Assembly: GCA_000697455.1 (NCBI GenBank)
Contig: JNET01031185.1
Location: forward strand, 1-10,012
From: Basidiobolus heterosporus B8920
Taxonomy: Eukaryota; Basidiobolomycota; Basidiobolomycetes; Basidiobolales; Basidiobolaceae
Reading direction: 5' to 3'
DNA: 10,012 nucleotides
In this document: positions 7,281-10,012 of the stretch, one piece after another
Numbering within the stretch: the stretch's first letter is position 1
Layout of the letters: each line of letters begins with the position of its first letter
Translations under genes and position numbers: made by a program
Notes under the pieces: model-generated
Told to the model about the DNA's origin: nothing
The model's database searches: none
What the model saw: the letters and a program-made list of their open reading frames with translations, nothing else

Positions 7281-8070
7281 CCGCATAGTGGTAATAGTTT
7301 ATATCATTGCCCATTCCCTGTGTATCGCTTTCATGACCTAATCATGCATGATGTTGACGAAAGTTTAATTGGTTATGTATTGTGTGCTATGCGTGATTCA
7401 TGATGCTCGTTCATTAGATCTATGATCATTATCGGAAACTACGACAATTTTATTTCTCACTAATTTATCTGTATTCTCATATCCTAATCTGATTCATTGT
7501 TGATTTAGTGATAAGGATTGACACACTAGATTGAGTTTGAGATGATCGGCCAACTTCCCTAGTTCAAATCCTGATATAAACAACGAAAACCGTAAATAGT
7601 AAGTATTAAATGCCTTTTCCAAAACAAGAAGTACACGTGGCTCTCACTTGTACACCAGTACGCACAACATATGAACTGTTACAATGATCTTAGCCTCGTA
7701 AATATATATACAGCTCATGAAATTACAACAGGTTTCCTGATTTTTACTGATTTGACTTTCAAAAGAAATGATTCGAAGATGCACTGCTCTCAACGATTTA
7801 TTATAATATATAACTTATACTTATACCATCTACCAGAACTAAAAAATGAAAGTATTCTTAGCCATCCTGAAGGATTCGCAAAGTTTACTAAACAAGGTTA
7901 GGGGATGATAATCACCAATAGGTTAAATCTTAGGGTTAGGGCAGGGAAAGTCACCAAGGAGGCGAGATCTTTATATGCAAAAAGTAATAAATCTAACCAA
8001 TTACAAGTAAAGAAGCCAGCTTAGAGGAATGAAACCTCTTAAGTAAAAAATCCAACCTATATCTCGTTTC
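7281..8070. other. 3' intergenic DNA with no recognisable gene
   Basis: I find no supported gene here. The open frame at 7671-7901 (76 codons) is AT-rich, lacks any motif and has no promoter or intron context. A GTTCAAATCC-like string near 7561 recalls a tRNA B box, but no cloverleaf can be drawn. Two TTAGGG units occur at 7930-7941 (listed separately). The right retrotransposon nest begins at 8071. Confidence 0.6.
7930..7941 (+). repeat. Two TTAGGG units (telomere-type dimer)
   Basis: TTAGGGTTAGGG is the telomeric repeat used by most filamentous fungi. With only two units it may be chance, a telobox-like factor site, or a trace of repair. It does not mark a chromosome end, because non-telomeric sequence continues on both sides. 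Confidence 0.4.
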
Positions 8071-8769
8071 TGTTGTGAGATTGTGGGAGTCATAGGAAGT
8101 GATTTGGAGAATTAGAGAATATGCGGTTTTCACTTATGGATTTATTGAATGAAAATTTGAATTTTATACTTTTGTCACAAAGTAGGCAAAGTAACAGGTA
8201 GAATTTGTTAAGCAAGGTCCCAGTAACATGTGTGCAAGGTTCAAGGTCACTTGGACATGTTTGAGAAAATCAATTATTATGGATACTTCTTATTGAAAGT
8301 GAAAATAGTTATATTGGAAGTGACTTTGGTTACTCAGAAGTTGTTGTACTATGACTCCCTGCTTTATTGTAATAAATAAATGTATGTAGACCATTTGTAA
8401 GAGCTAAATAAAGAAACTGTTATGTAGTATTCTACAGGGCTCTAGGAGCATACTGTAGAAGTTTCAGCTCATTTGGACATGCCAAAGATTTTACATAAAT
8501 CCAACATTTCATAATCTTGTAATTAATTCAAATTGATATTAAGCATTTCAACTTCTCCAAATATCTGATGAATACAAAATATAAGTTATATACCTAATTA
8601 TACAAATACCTGGGTGCTAAACTAACTTAATTTCAACACTTCTAAGTGGGTGAAATATTTCAAGTATAACCCCAGTGTGAGTTTTGGGAGAGAGGAAATT
8701 GGTTAGTAAATGTAGTAAGGATAAGATCAAGTATGGAAAATCAAGTGCTAAATTATATGAATTTTAACA
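8071..8769 (-). mobile_element. Type-1 copia LTR split by a nested solo LTR
   Basis: On the minus strand the LTR starts at 8769 (TGTTAAAATTCATATAATTTAGCAC) and ends at 8071 (TCTCACAACA). Removing the nested LTR and one copy of the target duplication (8291-8643) leaves 346 bp, matching the 349-bp LTR at 222-570. A polypurine-like stretch (CTTAGTTAAGTGGAAA, 12 of 16 positions as in the left element) precedes it on the minus strand at 8770-8785. It was therefore probably the 3' LTR of an element whose body was separated by the later insertion at 8795. It is old and decayed. Confidence 0.8.
8291..8638 (-). repeat. Solo type-2 copia LTR with 5-bp target site duplication
   Basis: This 348-bp LTR (minus strand, starting TGTTGAAATTAAG at 8638) is flanked on the plus strand by CTTCT at 8286-8290 and again at 8639-8643. 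That is the 5-bp duplication expected of a copia integrase. No internal sequence remains, so it is a solo LTR left by LTR-LTR recombination. It is similar over its whole length (by eye a little over 80%) to the LTR at 8795-9140. It contains TTATTACAATAAAGC, a likely polyadenylation region. Confidence 0.85.
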
Positions 8770-8794
8770 TTTCCACTTAACTAAGGGTCAGCGT

Positions 8795-9140
8795 TGTTGA
8801 AAGTGAAAATAGTGATATTGGAAGTGACTGGATATTAAGAAGTTGTTGTACTTTCACTTAATGTTTTATTGTAATAAAGAAAGGTATTTATACCTTTTGT
8901 TAGAACTAAATAAAGAAACTATTGCATACTATTCTAGAGGGTTCTAAGAACATACTGTAGGAGTTTCAGCTCATTTGGCCATGTTTAAGATTTTTCATAA
9001 ATCCAACATTTCATAATCTTGTAATTAATCCAAATTGATGTTATGCATTTCAACTTTGACAAATATCTCATAAATACAAAATATAAATTATATACCTAAT
9101 TATATGAATACTTAGTTGCTAAACTAACTTAATTTCAACA
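8795..9140 (-). repeat. Type-2 copia LTR, 3' LTR of the right-hand element
   Basis: This 346-bp LTR reads TGTTGAAATTAAGTTAG... from 9140 on the minus strand to ...CACTTTCAACA at 8795. It carries TATAAATA followed by an AATAAA region, as expected of an LTR promoter and poly(A) site. Directly before it on the minus strand lies GAGTGGGAG, the same polypurine tract as in the left element, preceded by the same ATGAATATTTAGTT, which marks it as a 3' LTR. Confidence 0.85.
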
Positions 9141-10012
9141 CTCCCACTCAACTAAATATTCATATAAACAACTATATCTTTGTAGCTGAATATTCAAAGT
9201 ATTAACATACTACTCTATCATAGAGTAAAAGTTTGAAACCAACTGGGAACTTTCTGTGACCTATATCATGTCCTAAATATGCATAGGAATGCCCTCATTG
9301 ATCTAAAATTGCATTAGCCAATGGACAACTTAAGCATAGCTTTATCCACCATCTGATTTGGCCGGAAATCTGCTTAACTACAGGTATAAGGTCTGATTTA
9401 AGATCTTGATTGAGTAAGTTGGTTACTCCCACTGAATCTGCAACTTCTGGACAGAGTTCAGGATCAGTATCCATCAAATTTTCAGTAGAAATTTGATCTG
9501 TGAAATTCTGGCTTTCATTTGGCTCCTCCTGCTTGAATTTTCGTCCATTTTTGACAAAATTAAAGCCTATTTGCTTTTGAGTTCCTTCTGGTATAATATC
9601 TGGCTCTATACCATGTCTGTAACTCTCCTGAGTGTCCCACAAGTGATCTGGAATCATTGTTTTGGCATATCTGGCTGTCCTGATGGTAACTCTTCAATAG
9701 TGTGGTTTTCACCAAAATCAGATGTAATCTTCTGAGAAGATATGCTCCATTAGGACTTTTGAAGGGCTTCCTTTCTATTAGTAGCTATAATAAGTATATC
9801 CACTGATAAGCCAAGTAAGACCACATGGGACTCAATACTCTTTAAATAGAAACTGTGATATGTCACATTTCTCCACTTATGCAGTATCTCCAAATCAGTG
9901 TTTACCTTCATGTTGCACTTCCTTGCTGATTGTTTGGCCTTGATAACATCTTTCCTTCTTTATATATCATCCCAGAATGCCCTGGATCCTCAAAAACATC
10001 AGTCTGATGTCT
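8795..10012 (-). mobile_element. 3' part of a minus-strand Ty1/copia element, broken, continuing past the window
   Basis: The 3' LTR and polypurine tract are clear. The body from about 9160 to the window end is decayed and partly unidentified. On the minus strand, around 9753-9900, the translation resembles the copia reverse transcriptase core, with a hydrophobic run and a VDILIIA motif like the usual YVDDxLIIA. A further open stretch (9295-9657, minus, 120 codons, rich in Asp, Glu and Gln) matches nothing I recognise and lies where RNase H would be expected, so the body is probably rearranged as well as decayed. It carries several breaks and looks old. Copia family: confident from the LTR side, moderate for the body. 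Confidence 0.65.

Noticed and set aside
7500-7580. Possible tRNA gene, from an AGTTCAAATCC string resembling a B box
   Set aside because: The T-stem does not pair, no A box sits at the right distance, and no acceptor stem can be formed.
7671-7901. 76-codon plus-strand open frame in the 3' intergenic region
   Set aside because: It has AT-rich, low-information composition, no domain, no intron or promoter context, and a length expected by chance.
8066-8774. Target duplication around the split type-1 LTR (GTTTC left, TTTCC right)
   Set aside because: Only four bases match in register instead of the five seen for the nested LTR, and a polypurine-like tract on one side argues for an element end, not a clean solo LTR.

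Overview
The window is fungal genomic DNA. It holds one intact, intron-containing gene for a full-size PDR-type (ABCG) drug-efflux transporter, set between two nests of decayed Ty1/copia LTR retrotransposons. The six small introns (56-78 nt, GT...AG, with CTAAT/CTAAC-like branch points near the 3' end), the AT-rich flanks and the reversed NBD-TMD layout with a degenerate first ATP site all point to a fungus. Some transporter details, such as Cys in place of the usual Asn after the NBD1 Walker B Asp, make me lean towards an early-diverging, Mucoromycota-like fungus. That placement is an inference with low confidence.

Layout. 1-1008: the 3' end of a plus-strand copia element (RNase H tail, polypurine tract, complete 349-bp LTR), then two further pieces of the same LTR family, one direct and one inverted. 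1009-2433: non-coding DNA with a faint LTR relic near 1190-1275, an AT run, a cluster of stress-type sites (three AGGGG/CCCCT, a bZIP-like palindrome, TTAGTCAG) at 1711-1848, an 11-bp tandem repeat, a CGG/CCG dyad, an inverted CCAAT box and a TATA box. 2434-7208: the transporter gene, seven exons encoding 1,458 residues. 7209-8070: 3' flank with an AATAAA signal and no recognisable gene. 8071-10012: a minus-strand copia nest made of one LTR split by a second, solo LTR with a clear 5-bp target duplication, then a third LTR attached to a decayed element body that runs off the window.

The only host gene visible is the transporter. By homology it sits in the plasma membrane and exports hydrophobic compounds using ATP. 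Its two nucleotide-binding domains are complementary: the canonical ATP site joins the NBD2 Walker motifs to the NBD1 signature, while the other site lacks the Walker A Lys, the catalytic Glu and the H-loop His. The upstream stress-type motifs fit stress- or drug-inducible expression, but this is prediction only.

I found no wholly new biological system. The points most worth a second look are repeated insertion at one AGAAG pentamer inside the LTRs, the transition-biased divergence of the LTR copies, the clustered upstream motifs, and the NBD1 Asn-to-Cys variant.
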